DNA of 64,000 bases from Bryoerythrophyllum caledonicum (taxonomy: Eukaryota > Streptophyta > Bryopsida > Pottiales > Pottiaceae). The notes under the pieces were generated by a model. That model saw nothing but the letters and a program-made list of their open reading frames with translations, made no database searches and was not told where the DNA came from. Position numbers and translations under genes: made by a program. The stretch is from the NCBI GenBank assembly GCA_963971425.1, contig OZ020517.1, positions 22,950,462-23,014,461 on the forward strand, written 5' to 3'. This document shows, in pieces, positions 22,782-33,956 of the stretch (within the stretch, counting starts at the first letter, position 1; each line of letters opens with the position of its first letter).

Positions 22782-24061
22782 CCCCTAAGAGCCCAAGTGT
22801 ATGTGGGCCGTACGTTTTGGATTTTGGGCACCTTTCCAAAATTTGAAAAAAAATTAAAAAAATTTAAAAGCTTTTAAACTAGACTTTCCGTGATACAAGC
22901 TCCATGGATATATATATATAATTTTTTATTTTTTATTTTTTTTGGATTCATGGTTTGAAAGTTAGGGCCAATTTACACTAAGGTGAAGAAGTGCACCGGT
23001 CGATTAAGAATTTCAGCCCAAGACATGGTTATTTGAGGCAAGGGAGTTCTTCGGAGGCCATGTTTCTTGTCCGAGGCTTTGAGCTCGCCCAAGAAACTTG
23101 ACCTCCGCAGAACCTCCCCTCCAAAAAGTGTCGCCACATTGGCAGCCATGTCATTTTTTCATCCATGCACAAAGTTTTCCACCGGAGGACTCTTGGCCGT
23201 AGTGTAAACGCCCATCGGAGAAGAGCGTCACTCTTGGCCAATCAAATTTGAGAATTCCCCTAGAATTCATGACCGGTGGACTTCTCCACCATAATGTAAA
23301 CTGGCCCTTAGTACCACTCAAAGTTAGAAATGGGGACTCCGAGCAGCTCTAAAATTTTAGTAGAAGTCTCTATTGACATTGAGATTTTTCATACATGTAG
23401 AGAATATTATCTTCTTTGAAGATGTCAAAAAAAATTCTTGTCTTTAGTGTAAACAAACATTTAACTCAAGTCAAACATTTTTAGACATTTTAGGCAAGCG
23501 GGGGAAAAAACTTCATCTTTTCTGCATAAAACCTAGAATCTTCATTTTTTTTAATTTTTTTTTTCTACAACAATATGTGGTGTAAACCTTCTTTTTGACC
23601 ATTTATAATATCATTCTAAAACATATCAAATTCTCAAAAAAAAAATATAGTGAATTGGCAATTTTTGAACCTCCACTCTTTGCACACTTGTTTTGAATAT
23701 GCTATACCCCTTCTCTACCTCTAAAAATTGTTGTATACAAAACTAACATCATGCTCAACACAATGGTAAAAGCTTTAGACCTTGTGTGGTTCAAAAATGT
23801 AATACCAAGTGAAGTCAAAGTTTGCTTATCACTCAACGCAGGGACGAAAATGAACCATTCTCTTGACTTCAATCACTATAATCTTTCTATCCGTACGGTC
23901 AAAGTGTATGAAATTTTGTGAGTTTGTTAATTAGTAAGTCTTTATGGAGATCCTACGGTCAAAAGGATAAATATAAGGTTTTATTTCCTTCCTTACTCAT
24001 AGCACTAGAATCAGCATTTTTGAAGTGTTCTGGGTGTGAGGTTGTCGCGGGCTTTTAGGGG
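22782..24061. mobile_element. 1280-bp TTAA-type element, long family, carrying a nested element
   Basis: Starts CCCCTAAGAGCCCAAGTGTA after TTAA 22778-22781 and ends gggcttttagggg before TTAA 24062-24065. Its left end is almost identical to the inverted right end of the element at 42303-43492. The length exceeds the usual 925-945 bp mainly because of the 333-bp insertion at 22975-23307. Confidence 0.8.
22975..23307. mobile_element. 333-bp PIF/Harbinger-like MITE nested in the TTAA element
   Basis: Bounded by TTA on both sides (22972-22974 and 23308-23310). The terminal inverted repeat is about 37 bp with 5 mismatches, beginning GGGCCAATTTACACTA on the left and GGGCCAGTTTACATTA on the inverted right. 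Removing it with one TTA gives tttgaaagttagtaccactc, matching the uninterrupted form at about 2978-2996 (inverted). GGGC-type ends with a TTA duplication are typical of PIF/Harbinger (Tourist-like) MITEs. Confidence 0.88.
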
Positions 24062-24469
24062 TTAATAAACCTCCTTGGTTTTCCACCATTCCGAATGCAG
24101 ATTTTTGATGTGATTGAGCCATCAAACTTAAAAAAAACAGTACTTCCATGGATGCCTCCACATTTTGCAAAGGAACGCATTGGTTATTTAATTGTAGCAA
24201 ACTCCGCACCACAAACAATGGAATAAGACAGGAAGTGATGACTGACTTGATGGAAACAGTGCAAGCAAGGCATTGTACGGGTTCAACGCGTTGTGATTGG
24301 ACATTTCTGATTAGGAACAGTTATTTCGAAGTTTGAGCTTCAGACAAAGGAGGTATGAAAGCATAAAAGAAGATTCACCTTTTTTGGGAACATTGCTCTC
24401 AATCAAAGGAAAGTGCTTGGGAAAGCCACTACAGCACAAAAGCAAACTGTCTTGGGAGCTGCAACCAAT

Positions 24470-25050
24470 TTTTACACTAACTTATTTGTCCCCTTCCATG
24501 GTCATCTTTATTGTACCCCATTCTCCAACTATGCATATTATCAACTCATTCTTCATGAATGTGAATTGTGTTCACAGTTTTTTTTTGGTGAATTTAATAT
24601 GTTTTAGAATGATAATCCAAATGGTCAACAAGAAGGCTTTCACCATGTATTGTTGTCAAAAGAATAAAAAGTGAAAAATATGAAGATCCCTAGGTTTTAT
24701 ATAGAAAGGAAGAATTTTTTTGGGTACTTTGCCCAACAATGTGTGAAGATGTTGGACTTGTGTTAAAATGATTTCTTTACACAAAAGACAAGATTTATTA
24801 TTTGACATTATCAAAGAAAATAATATTCTTTACATGCATGGAAATTATTAATGTCAATAGAAACTTCTAGCATAATTTATTGTGCTGCCGTGGAGTCCCC
24901 AATTTTGCTCTTTGAGTAGCATCACTTGTTTTAGAAAGATCCGGTGTGAAAAAAATTTATATTTTCACAAAGCTACTTCTATGCTGCAACTTCATAAATA
25001 CGTGATCAAAATTGAGACCTCTCCCAAGGGGTTTTTGTCCTGTAGGGGTT
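24470..25050. mobile_element. Truncated long TTAA-type element
   Basis: Interior matches to the long family (ttaatatgttttagaatgataatccaa, gtgaaaaatatgaagatc, acttctagcataa) and a degraded right end gtcctgtaggggttag at 25038-25053. The left end is not identifiable. Confidence 0.55.
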
Positions 25051-25421
25051 AGAGCTATTTGTGTTTATCGTAATATTTATACTAAAAAAAAACAAGAGTA
25101 AGAGGTCAAAGCTCGTGGTATCTTTTGCCTGGCTTTAGAAATGACTCCCACCACAAGCGTCATGTTCTATTGTGACGATAATGCTTAGTTAAATGGGCCA
25201 TGACGATGAGTAATGATGTGTTCTTCCGTATTGAACAGCTTGAAATCACTGTAAAGCAAGCAAAGTGAAGCTGCGAGAAGCATCTTTGTGGCTCCCCTTT
25301 CATGTTGCTTGCCATGCACATTTCGCGTTAGATTCCATACCCCACTACTTTACTGGCCCGCACGGTTTTGGCTGGAACCGCAGCTGTGGATAAAGTGCGC
25401 GTGTTTTAGAGATAGGTTTAA

Positions 25422-25641
25422 CCCCTAAAGGACCACAATCAAATTTAGAGGAATTTCTACTCCATTATCTAAAACCTGCCAAGACTTATTTTTTGAGCAT
25501 GTATCAGCAAGATCTTCTTCTAAACTTATATGAGATGATGTGGTAAACGATTTTGTGAATTTTGGACCTTTTGGATTGAACGATAAGTGCAGTCACAATG
25601 GAAAAAATAAATTCCCTTGAGGATACTTGGTCCTTTAGGTG
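25422..25641 (+). mobile_element. 220-bp TTAA-type MITE, short family
   Basis: Starts CCCCTAAAGGACCACAATC after TTAA 25418-25421 and ends ATACTTGGTCCTTTAGGTG before TCAA (a mutated TTAA). The TIR is about 15 bp. The interior phrase gatcttcttctaaacttata is the diagnostic core used to reconstruct the insertion at 29942. Confidence 0.8.
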
Positions 25642-26058
25642 TCAAGGAAGAACTTGCACTGCTTTTAATTGCAAATTGGATTTCCTACAAGATGTAGTAT
25701 GAGCCTTGTTTTTAGCCACTTGAATTCTCATTCTATGAGAAGTTTGATTCACACAATTCATTATGAGTATTCGCAAGTTTTGAACCACTTCTTCGTGCTA
25801 ATTTCTTTTGAATATGCTACACATGCACTCTACCTCTAAAAAATGGTATACAACAACTAGCATTGTGTAAAACATAGTAGTACAAAATTTGGACCTTGTG
25901 GAATGCAAAACTCTAACACCAAGTGAAGTCAAAGTGTGTTGATCCTTTCAACACCTGGAAAAAGCCTTTGTCTTTACTTCAAGCACTGTAATCTTCTGAT
26001 CCATGTGGTTAAAATATATTGAACTTTGTGAGCATGTTATTTTATTGGCTTAGATTAA

Positions 26059-26922
26059 CCTCTAAATGACAATTGTTTCCTTTGGAAACAAATTGAGTTT
26101 GGATAGAGTCTTGTACTCTCAAAAATTTGGCATGATTTTTTAGCTTCATGTTGTCATGATTTTTGTGGAAATCTGACTTACAATTCAAAAGTTACAAACA
26201 ATTTTCAATGACATATGACAAAAAGAGCAGGAATAATTCAATTAACTCTTGTCATTCGATAGAAATTAGAGTTTTATCAAATTTTTATTTCCTCTTGGAA
26301 AGGAAATGAAAATATTTATATCTAACATGGGTTTTTGAGATTTCGAAATATGAGAAAGATATGCTATATGCAAAATTAGTTAGTGTATTGTTAATTTTTG
26401 GCACATAGATGTCTTGCAAGATGTTTTAAGACATCTTTTAACTCTCTTCTACTTCTAAAATTTGGTGCACATATGCCTAACATGATCTTTTCCAATTAAA
26501 TTTTATTAAACCATAGCCCATAGTGCAAAAAATTGCCATAGAAAGTGGTCAAAGTCTGCCAAAGTTGTTTAGTATGACCTAAAAAATGTATATTTCACTT
26601 CAAAGGCTAATATCTTTCAATTGGTGAAGTCAAAGTGAAGACTTTGCCACACACTTTTGTATAATCCTAGTACAAGATCTTAAGGTTAGATATGTAAAAA
26701 GTGTGGTTTTTCCATCTAGTGTTGAACGCATTGAATGAATGCATCGAATGTGCCAAAATGGCAGTTTACAATGATTGTGTGAAAAATTGTTAAAGAAATT
26801 TAGACCATAAGACCATACAATTTAAAGATGAAATGTAACATTTTTTCCTTTTCCACTCTTTACACTAAGAAAGAGAAAATTTAAAGTGTTTTTGGTGTGA
26901 AATAATTAAATAACTCTAAGAG
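26059..26922. mobile_element. 864-bp diverged TTAA-type element, long family
   Basis: TTAA at 26055-26058 is followed by CCTCTAAATGAC, and the right end taactctaagag precedes TTAA 26923-26926. The interior order (tagaggtagaa-like, gcaaaaaattg, tttttggtgtgaaat) follows the long family but is strongly diverged. A partial relative occupies about 25690-26050. Confidence 0.5.
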
Positions 26923-27821
26923 TTAAATTTCTTTAGATTCCTAAAAAACAATGATCATAACTATCAATAGTCTATAGATTTGAAGTAATGCACTTTATAG
27001 ATTGATGCCTGTAGAAGGTTGACAATTGGCTACATGTGTCATAGCAATGACTTGAAGTTCAAAGATCCATGTTCACATACTGCAACTATCTACTTATACA
27101 TTAGGGCATTATTTGCTTCTTTTGGATCATTGAGGTTCACACCTCCGTGCTCCTTTCTTTAGTAGAAGCGCTCCACACCACCCTAACTTTGGTTGGTTGA
27201 AGTGAGCCTACTCATGTAAAATTATGTATCTTGCTTGTGGCTTGTTTAATCCTTGTCTACAATGATTTTTGAAGCATGTTAGTGATTCTTGACGAAACAT
27301 TCCAAAATGCTTCTCAATGAAGGGTTAGTTCAGGATATGTCTATCCTTGAACATTTGCCGCCGAACATGGGAGAAAATGGATGGAGTTACAAATTTGCAA
27401 AAACTCCTCAAACTTGGATTCCTTCACTCTTCACACTCCAAATATACGCTAGTATCTAATGGAATTCAATCAAAACCACATTATGAATAGTGAAAGAGAA
27501 AAAAGGACCATAAATCAACCATAATCCTACTCTAGTACACAAATTTTTTGTCAAGATGGACAATTTGTAACGCTTGCCATAAATTCCATCCTACTTTTCT
27601 ATGATTCAAACCACCACTAACCACTAATTACCCGTCACTTCTATTATTTCACGATTTAGGTTTTGGTTACATGTTATTGATTACCATTATTATCATTCTA
27701 CCGTCAAGCACGGAAAGTAGTTCCTTATTATTAACCTATGTCTTATGGATATAGACTTAGTGTTGGAATGAACATATACTTTACTTTATACTAGCCTCCT
27801 TTGGACAAGATTTGCCTAAAT

Positions 27822-28071
27822 ACCCCGGTCGAGCGTTGCAGCAAACCTCAGGCTTGGAAGGATAGGGGAGGGTAGGGACAAAACCGGCCCGTATTTTTAT
27901 GTTGGAGGGCCCTATTTGATCCTTGGAGGGGCTATCGTAGGTAATTTGGGGCCGCATGCCCCATTTATGTCCAAAAAAAATCCCAGAAAAGCCTCTAGAA
28001 CCCTAAATCGGGCAGGGCCAAAAAAATGGTCCCACCCAAGCCCGGCGCCCAACCCACGCTCGACCGGGGTG
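27822..28071. mobile_element. 250-bp GC-rich MITE with long terminal inverted repeats
   Basis: The left end ACCCCGGTCGAGCGT and right end ACGCTCGACCGGGGT are perfect 15-bp inverted repeats, extended loosely inward (ggcttgg/ccaagcc). The interior is GC-rich, unlike the flanks. The target duplication is unclear. Confidence 0.7.
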
Positions 28072-28272
28072 AATAAGGAGATCCCTTTGAACAACCGAGT
28101 TCATCTTTCTTTGTTGATGCTTGCCCTACTTTCCCTAGATCCCATCGGAGTGTTCCGTCCAACATCCGTGTGTCCCATTATTTGACGTGTTGGGGCATTT
28201 ATGGTACATTAAATCAGCCATCATAAAAAAAAATCAACTGAGACTTGTCATTTTCTCTGCAAGTGGTTGAGT

Positions 28273-28362
28273 GTGTCATGTTCACTAATGTCGTATTCCC
28301 TTGTGCCATGTTCACTAATGTCGTATTCCCTTGTGCCATGTTCACTAATGTCATATTCCCTT
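28273..28362. repeat. Three tandem 30-bp repeats
   Basis: The unit gtgccatgttcactaatgtc + gtattccctt occurs at 28273, 28303 and 28333 with two or three substitutions in total. Confidence 0.9.
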
Positions 28363-28364
28363 GC

Positions 28365-28420
28365 ATTGAGTCCACCTGACAGCTTGTATGAAGAAGACAG
28401 TAAGATTAGGTGGACTCAAT
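28365..28420. repeat. Perfect 13-bp inverted repeat (stem-loop)
   Basis: ATTGAGTCCACCT (28365-28377) is repeated inverted as AGGTGGACTCAAT (28408-28420) around a 30-bp loop, directly after the 30-bp tandem repeats. No promoter or gene context. Confidence 0.8.
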
Positions 28421-29156
28421 TAGTGGGGACCTTCACTTGAACCAGTGACATCTGTAAATAAATTGCCCATCGAGATCATGAAAGTTTACCACACATGATG
28501 TGTGAATTTGAAGCATCCTTATCCACAAGCCACCGAGGCAAAGTTGTTCTTATCCGGTCATTACAAGAGATTTCTAACTCACACATCCCACAATAACATA
28601 TTTCCAAGTTTCTTTGAATTCCCCATCTTAAATAAATGAAACATAAAACATGGATCTCATAACTTTGTATCACGGCGCTATATCATAGCGGAACTCTTGG
28701 GCCTTACCTTTCAATTCCTAACCTTTAGGATATCTCAATTGTATCATCCAAATTCATGAAACAACATGACATTCATTAGGTGGAACAACCCTCTTCCTTT
28801 CGAATGGTGGCAAATTTTATGGAATGATGGAGTTGTTTTCACGATTTGTAGAGCCAAAGTTGAACACAAGAAGAGTTGAACACAAACCAAAGTGAGAGGA
28901 ATGAAATGAGCACACATCAAAAACCTTTGAACCGTTTTTGGTCACCATCCACTTCAGTGCATCAATTATCTACATGAATTTGTATTCTATTCCATGACAC
29001 TGCTCAAAATAGGCTCAACTCTTCCAATGTCCCACACCAAGCATCAAAAGTACCCCCAAAGCATAAACCCTCACAACATTCCTTCAATCGCAACCTTCGA
29101 AAAGATCAAATCCCACTCAAAGAGTCCACACGGATCCCAAAAACTCATTATTCAAA

Positions 29157-29330
29157 TCCCAAAACCCCACCAAGGTAATCATCACATGGGGACCCCACAA
29201 TCCAAAAATTCTATGCCTACAACGCAAGGTCCCAAAAAAAATATTTAATTCCCAAAGCCCCACCAAGGTCTTCCTTACATAAGGACCCCACACTCCCAAA
29301 AAAATTATGCCTACAACGCAGTTCCAATAA
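29157..29330. repeat. Two tandem ~95-bp repeats
   Basis: Units at 29157 and 29252 share ccccaccaaggt, ggaccccaca and atgcctacaacgca in the same order. Confidence 0.7.
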
Positions 29331-29857
29331 TGCCTCATCCACAAATTAAGTAAAATCAACAACGTTAAAAAAACCAACAGATAAAGAAACCAAAGATTTT
29401 ATTTTAATTTTAAAAATGGAATAAATAGTTAATTAAGAAGATAGAATCATGTGATTTTATTCCATTTTTATATTTACAAGATTATGTGATTTCAAGTCAT
29501 GTAAATAATTTTCTAAGTAAAAATGGAAAGAAGAACATTCCATCGTTGTTAAGTTGGTGAATTGGTTGAGTTTTATATTAAAATAGTTGGAAATCTAGAG
29601 CAACAAGTTAGGAACAAAGGAGTTACGAACAAGTCAGCCTCTGACACGTGAGCATGCAAGAGCTCCACGTGGCGAGCTCGGAACTCGCTTCGCATCCAAA
29701 GTTTGCTGAGCTGGACTAGTCCACGTCAGCAGAGGATAACTTTGGTCGTGGTTGACGTGCATTCAACCAACGGCTGACGTGTACACGGAATGGATTTGGC
29801 GGCTGTCTGCATATTAGGGGGAAGGAAGTCAAGTATACAAGGGGTTTTTCACTAAGG

Positions 29858-30994
29858 GTTTAGCCCAATTTTAGGGGAATCTCTACTCCATTGAATAAAA
29901 ACTAATTGTTTTGAGGATGTAATTGTAGGATCTTCTTTTAACCCCTAAGGTACCAAGGCAGTTTTACACCAAAAACACTTCAAAATTAATGGATTCTAGT
30001 GCAATGAATAAAGAAGGTAACAAAAAAATTGATTTTTAGTTCTGACCGTAGGATCTCAATAAAGGCTTATTAAGTAATACATGTACAAAATTTCATAAAC
30101 TTTGACCGCACGGATTGAAAGATTATAGTGTTTGAAGTCAAGCAAATGGTTCATTTTCTTCCCTGTGTTTAGTGGATCAGCAGATTTTGACTTCAGTTGG
30201 TGTCAAGAAATTTCACTACACAAGGTCTAAATCTATTACCATCTTGTTAAGCATGACGTTAGCTCCTTCCACACAAATTTTTAGAGGTAGAGACAGGGTG
30301 TAGCATATTCAAAACAAGTGTGCAAGGAGTGGAGGCTCGAAATTTGTTAATTCACACTTTATTTATTTTTGAACTTAATATGTTTTCGATTGATAATCCG
30401 AATGGTCAATAAGAAGGTTTACATTACATATTGTTGTGGAAAAAATAAAAAGTGAAAAATATGAAGATCTCTAGGTTTTATGTAGAAAAGAAGAAGTTTT
30501 TTTGGTACCTTGCCCAACAATTAGTGACAATGTGTGAAAATGTTTGACTTGGGTTGGTATGCTATTTTTCACTAAAGACAAGAACTTTTTTTTGACAACA
30601 TGAAGGGAAATCATATTACCTGCGAGTTCTCAAAATCTCACTTTCAATAGAGTGTCCTATCAAAAGTTTTTGGAGGTGCCCGAGGTGCCCGCCCTCCGCA
30701 TTTAAAATTCAAAACCCTATAACTTTTTCATCAAATGTCCAATTTAGGAAAAAATTGTATTCCCACTGAGCTCTTGGTAATGTCTTTCTATAGTAAGAAT
30801 TTCAAAGAGGAATGTTGGAAATTGACTCCATAAGAACCTGACCGATTTTTCAAAAAGCCAAATTTGGACACTTGGTCCTTTAGGGGTTAAACTTATATGA
30901 GATGATGTGGTAAGCTTTTTGTGAATTTTGAGTGCATGGATTGAAAGATAACTACAGTCAAAGTGAAAAAATTGTGCACTTGGTCCTTTAGGGG
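29858..30994 (+). mobile_element. Short-family TTAA-type MITE split by the element at 29942-30886
   Basis: The left part (attttaggggaatctctactcc ... aggatcttctt, to 29937) and the right part (acttatatgagatgatgtgg ... tggtcctttagggg, 30891-30994) together reconstitute a copy like 25422-25641. The break falls exactly at the TTAA of the inserted element. Confidence 0.85.
29942..30886 (+). mobile_element. 945-bp TTAA-type element, long family, best-dated insertion
   Basis: Starts CCCCTAAGGTACCAAG after TTAA 29938-29941 and ends CTTGGTCCTTTAGGGG before TTAA 30887-30890. Interior phrases (caccaaaaacacttc, gacttcagttggtgtc, agaggtagagacaggg, gtttgacttgggtt) define the long family found throughout the window. 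There is no open reading frame of any size, so it is non-autonomous. Confidence 0.88.
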
Positions 30995-30999
30995 TAAAT

Positions 31000-31170
31000 A
31001 TACAAGAAATGTATTCAAATTCAGCAAGACGTGCACCTTTGGGTTGAAGATTTTGCAGCTAACATCTTTCATTTGGAGGTCATTTCAGTATTTGAACCTT
31101 ATCATACTGAAATACAACACCACACGGTAGAATATGTGACCATTTTGCAACTTCTCACGCATGTAGTGGG
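31000..31170 (-). mobile_element. ACGTCAG-family MITE fragment (inverted)
   Basis: Matches 58720-58880 (aatgtattcaa, acacctttgg/gcacctttggg, taacatctttcat, aaccttatcat, aatacaacacca). Lies immediately after the short-family element, with a degraded TTAA (taaa) between them. Confidence 0.65.
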
Positions 31171-31289
31171 TGCAATTTGAAATGTCATGTGTCATTGGAT
31201 CAGGCTCAACACTAATACATCAAATTTTTACGCCTTGTATGTCAAATACACAAAAAACATCATGTTGCAACCCAAATGTCGCTTCTCAT

Positions 31290-31455
31290 ACCTGCAAGGG
31301 TTAAAAAAATCTGCGTTTGAGAATGTAACCGTAGGATCTTCTTCTAAACTCATATGAGATGATGTGGTAACAATTCTGTGAATTTTGACCATACGGATTG
31401 AAAGATAATTGGAGTAGAAAGGAACCTCAAAGGAAACCTTGTCCATTAGGGATTG
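31290..31455 (+). mobile_element. Short-family TTAA-type MITE, degraded
   Basis: Carries the family core aggatcttcttctaaactca and gacc-atacggattgaaagat; both ends are eroded (gggttaaaaaaat ... ccttgtccattagggatt). Confidence 0.65.
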
Positions 31456-32655
31456 ATTTGTATAGTCATATTTTTTTTAGTTTTTTTTAGTTTTGTTATT
31501 TTTTTGAGCTACATATCCATGTTTTGTTGAGGTGGGGTTATGGGCCATGCACACGTGGCGTGTTCCCATAGGCTAGAATTTCCCATGATTTCCTAAAATT
31601 GATAAGTAAGGATAGGGGGAATGGCGGCGCCTTCATTTGGATAACGGATGGCACAAATCATGTGCAGCGTGGATTATTGAGAAAATAGAATCTTTGCCCA
31701 ACTGGCATATTCGGTGCCTTCATCTTTGACCCCTACTAACACGTCTTCCCTCTTGGTTAATTTTTCCCTTTTTTACCCTTTTACTTGTGATTTACATTTT
31801 TGTACCTTTTCAATGAAAATTCAATTTCCCTGTTCGTCGACACAGTTCCCCTGGAATAATATAGAAGTTTTCTTTGGAATTGGTCTTTTGTGTAATTTTG
31901 TATAATCCACTCTTTCCACATTTGTGTAATCTATGCTTTCCACATACATGTGAATGTGGAAAGAGTAGAATTTTGTGTCTCACTTTATCTAGTGCTTTCG
32001 CACGACCCTCGGGCCTTGACTTGTTGGCGAAGTAGGATCATGTCTCCATGCATGTAGGAACTGTTTTTTTGTGGGCGATCAAATTGTAAGCTACACCACT
32101 TCGGTGGCATGCTGCCATTGTGTTGCATGTCCTCGTTGTAGGGCGAATGAGCGGCTAGCCAATGAATGCCGCAGAATGTTGGGCAGCAAAACATTGCCAT
32201 CCTACACATTATTGGCGGGGAAAAGCACATGATTTCAACCAAGTTGGCACCTTTTACAGCCAGGTTGGGAGTTCTTACGTCATGCACAAAACCATGAAGA
32301 AAAATATCATAAAATATCTAGCTCCAACGACTCAATTTTGGGCTTCCTTGTTAGTATGGGTGATGTGGCTGGTGCTGAGTCTGTGTTTTCTTTTAATAAA
32401 AATTTACAAATTAAACCGAGATTTAGTTGCGAAAAGAAGCGACCACAAAGAAAGGTCATGCCGGGCCACAACCTGGTGCTGACTTTTACCCCTGGGTAAT
32501 GCTTTTGATCAAATTTGGGCTTGAAATGGAAGATGGTTAAGTAGATAGTAATAAATTAAATATTAGTGTTTTGCAAGACAACAAACCAATTAGGAAGTAG
32601 TTTGTATCCACGCCATTTACATGTAAGATTCACTTGCAAGATCAACCCGCGAAGA
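31456..32655. other. Stretch without supported gene
   Basis: Somewhat higher GC between 32000 and 32300, with a 106-codon frame on plus and a 100-codon frame on minus overlapping each other. Neither shows domain motifs, splice signals in phase or clear codon bias. Around 31935-31960 is a short repeat (ctttccacat/atgtggaaag). Confidence 0.35.
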
Positions 32656-32835
32656 ACCACGGCATTTTAGAGGAATATCTAGTCCATTGATGAAAAAATG
32701 CCAAGATATTTTTTTTAAAGAATGTAATCGTAGAATCTTCTTCCAAACTTCAACGAGATGATGTGGTAAAAATCTTGCAAATTTTGACTATACAGATTGA
32801 GGGATAATCGGGGCTAAGGTGAATTTATAACGTAA
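32656..32835 (+). mobile_element. Short-family TTAA-type MITE, degraded
   Basis: Core words attttagaggaatatctagtcc, gaatcttcttccaaactt and gagatgatgtggtaaaaat, in family order. Ends eroded. Confidence 0.6.
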
Positions 32836-32888
32836 TGAAACTACGTTTTCCCATCACATACAATTATTGGTTTAAAATCACAAGAGAT

Positions 32889-33215
32889 CACTACACTAAT
32901 GTCACTTTACAAATAGTGTACTTACCCTAGTACACTATTTGTGAATAAAGTTACATTTAGTGCAAGCTGCCAATGTCATTGATGATACCCCCAATCAACT
33001 GCCTACCGGCCACCATTCCTTTGTACCCATCTTCCCCTTTCTTCTACTTTTGATACACTACACATGCACAAGTTAAAAAATATATATTGCAATATTTGCT
33101 AAAAATGACAAATAGTGTAGTAGTTGGTATTTAGTGTATGTTTTGTCACTACCCTAATTACCTAGTTTGCAATTAGTGTACATATTTATATTTAGTGTTA
33201 CTACACTAAGAGTGA
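32889..33215. mobile_element. TAGTGTA-rich element, relative of the ISE2 intron element
   Basis: Contains tacaaatagtgtacttaccctagtacactatttg, close to 12481-12515, plus many TTTAGTGTA units; ends ttagtgttactacactaa. Non-coding. Confidence 0.6.
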
Positions 33216-33319
33216 TGTTAAGTGAGTTTTGGAAGAAAAAGAAAATATTAAATATTTTTGCTTGTGGGGCCCGTGGTAGGCGCCTTGCGATAATATGATT
33301 ATAATAATACAGCTGGTCA

Positions 33320-33404
33320 ATCATGTCAGCTCTAACACTTGTATTGTTGTTTGATCATGTCAGCTCTAACACTTGTATTGTTGTTTAATCATGTCAGCTC
33401 TCAT
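33320..33404. repeat. 2.5 tandem copies of a 34-bp unit
   Basis: tcatgtcagctctaacactt + gtattgttgtt repeats with period 34, almost without changes. Confidence 0.9.
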
Positions 33405-33956
33405 ATGCTTTGTAAACACGTAAGTTTTACATAAAGGGTGTTCATGCATTTTGAGGGGCCCATGTTTACGTACAACGGGAATATTGTGGGAAGATATCAA
33501 CTTTATGCTTCCGGAAAGAAATTGTTGTAGTCACGGAGTAGCTTCTAAGTGTGAAGCAAAAACACATGATTAGGTGCAAAGCACTCATATTATTTGTGAA
33601 GTCGCAAATCATGGACTCATTAATTTGGGGCTTTGAAATTTCAAACACACGTGTTAAGGGATTGATGTTGTATTACTCCACATGTCATGTCACTTATGCT
33701 CCTTATCATTGGTTTATCACACAAACAATAGCAAAGTTGCACGAAGCATGTTATTAATATGGTTATACAGAGATCGCTAATATTATTGAAGGTGGTAATC
33801 ATATGAGTGCTTGATACATAATTTTATAAGATTTGAATGCTTTATAAGAGGGGAAATTGTAAGAATTTAGAATGTATTTTTAAAAAAAACTGAACCAAAT
33901 GTTTAGAGAAGAATATAAGGGGATGTTTTACATTTGAAATCCAATTTCATCATTTA

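Noticed and set aside
28261..28420. CRISPR-like array
   Set aside because: The repeats are directly adjacent without spacers and the DNA is plant nuclear.
29938..30890. CCCCTAAA / TTTAGGGG ends as interstitial telomeric repeats
   Set aside because: They occur singly, in inverted pairs, always next to TTAA and at fixed distances, which fits transposon termini.
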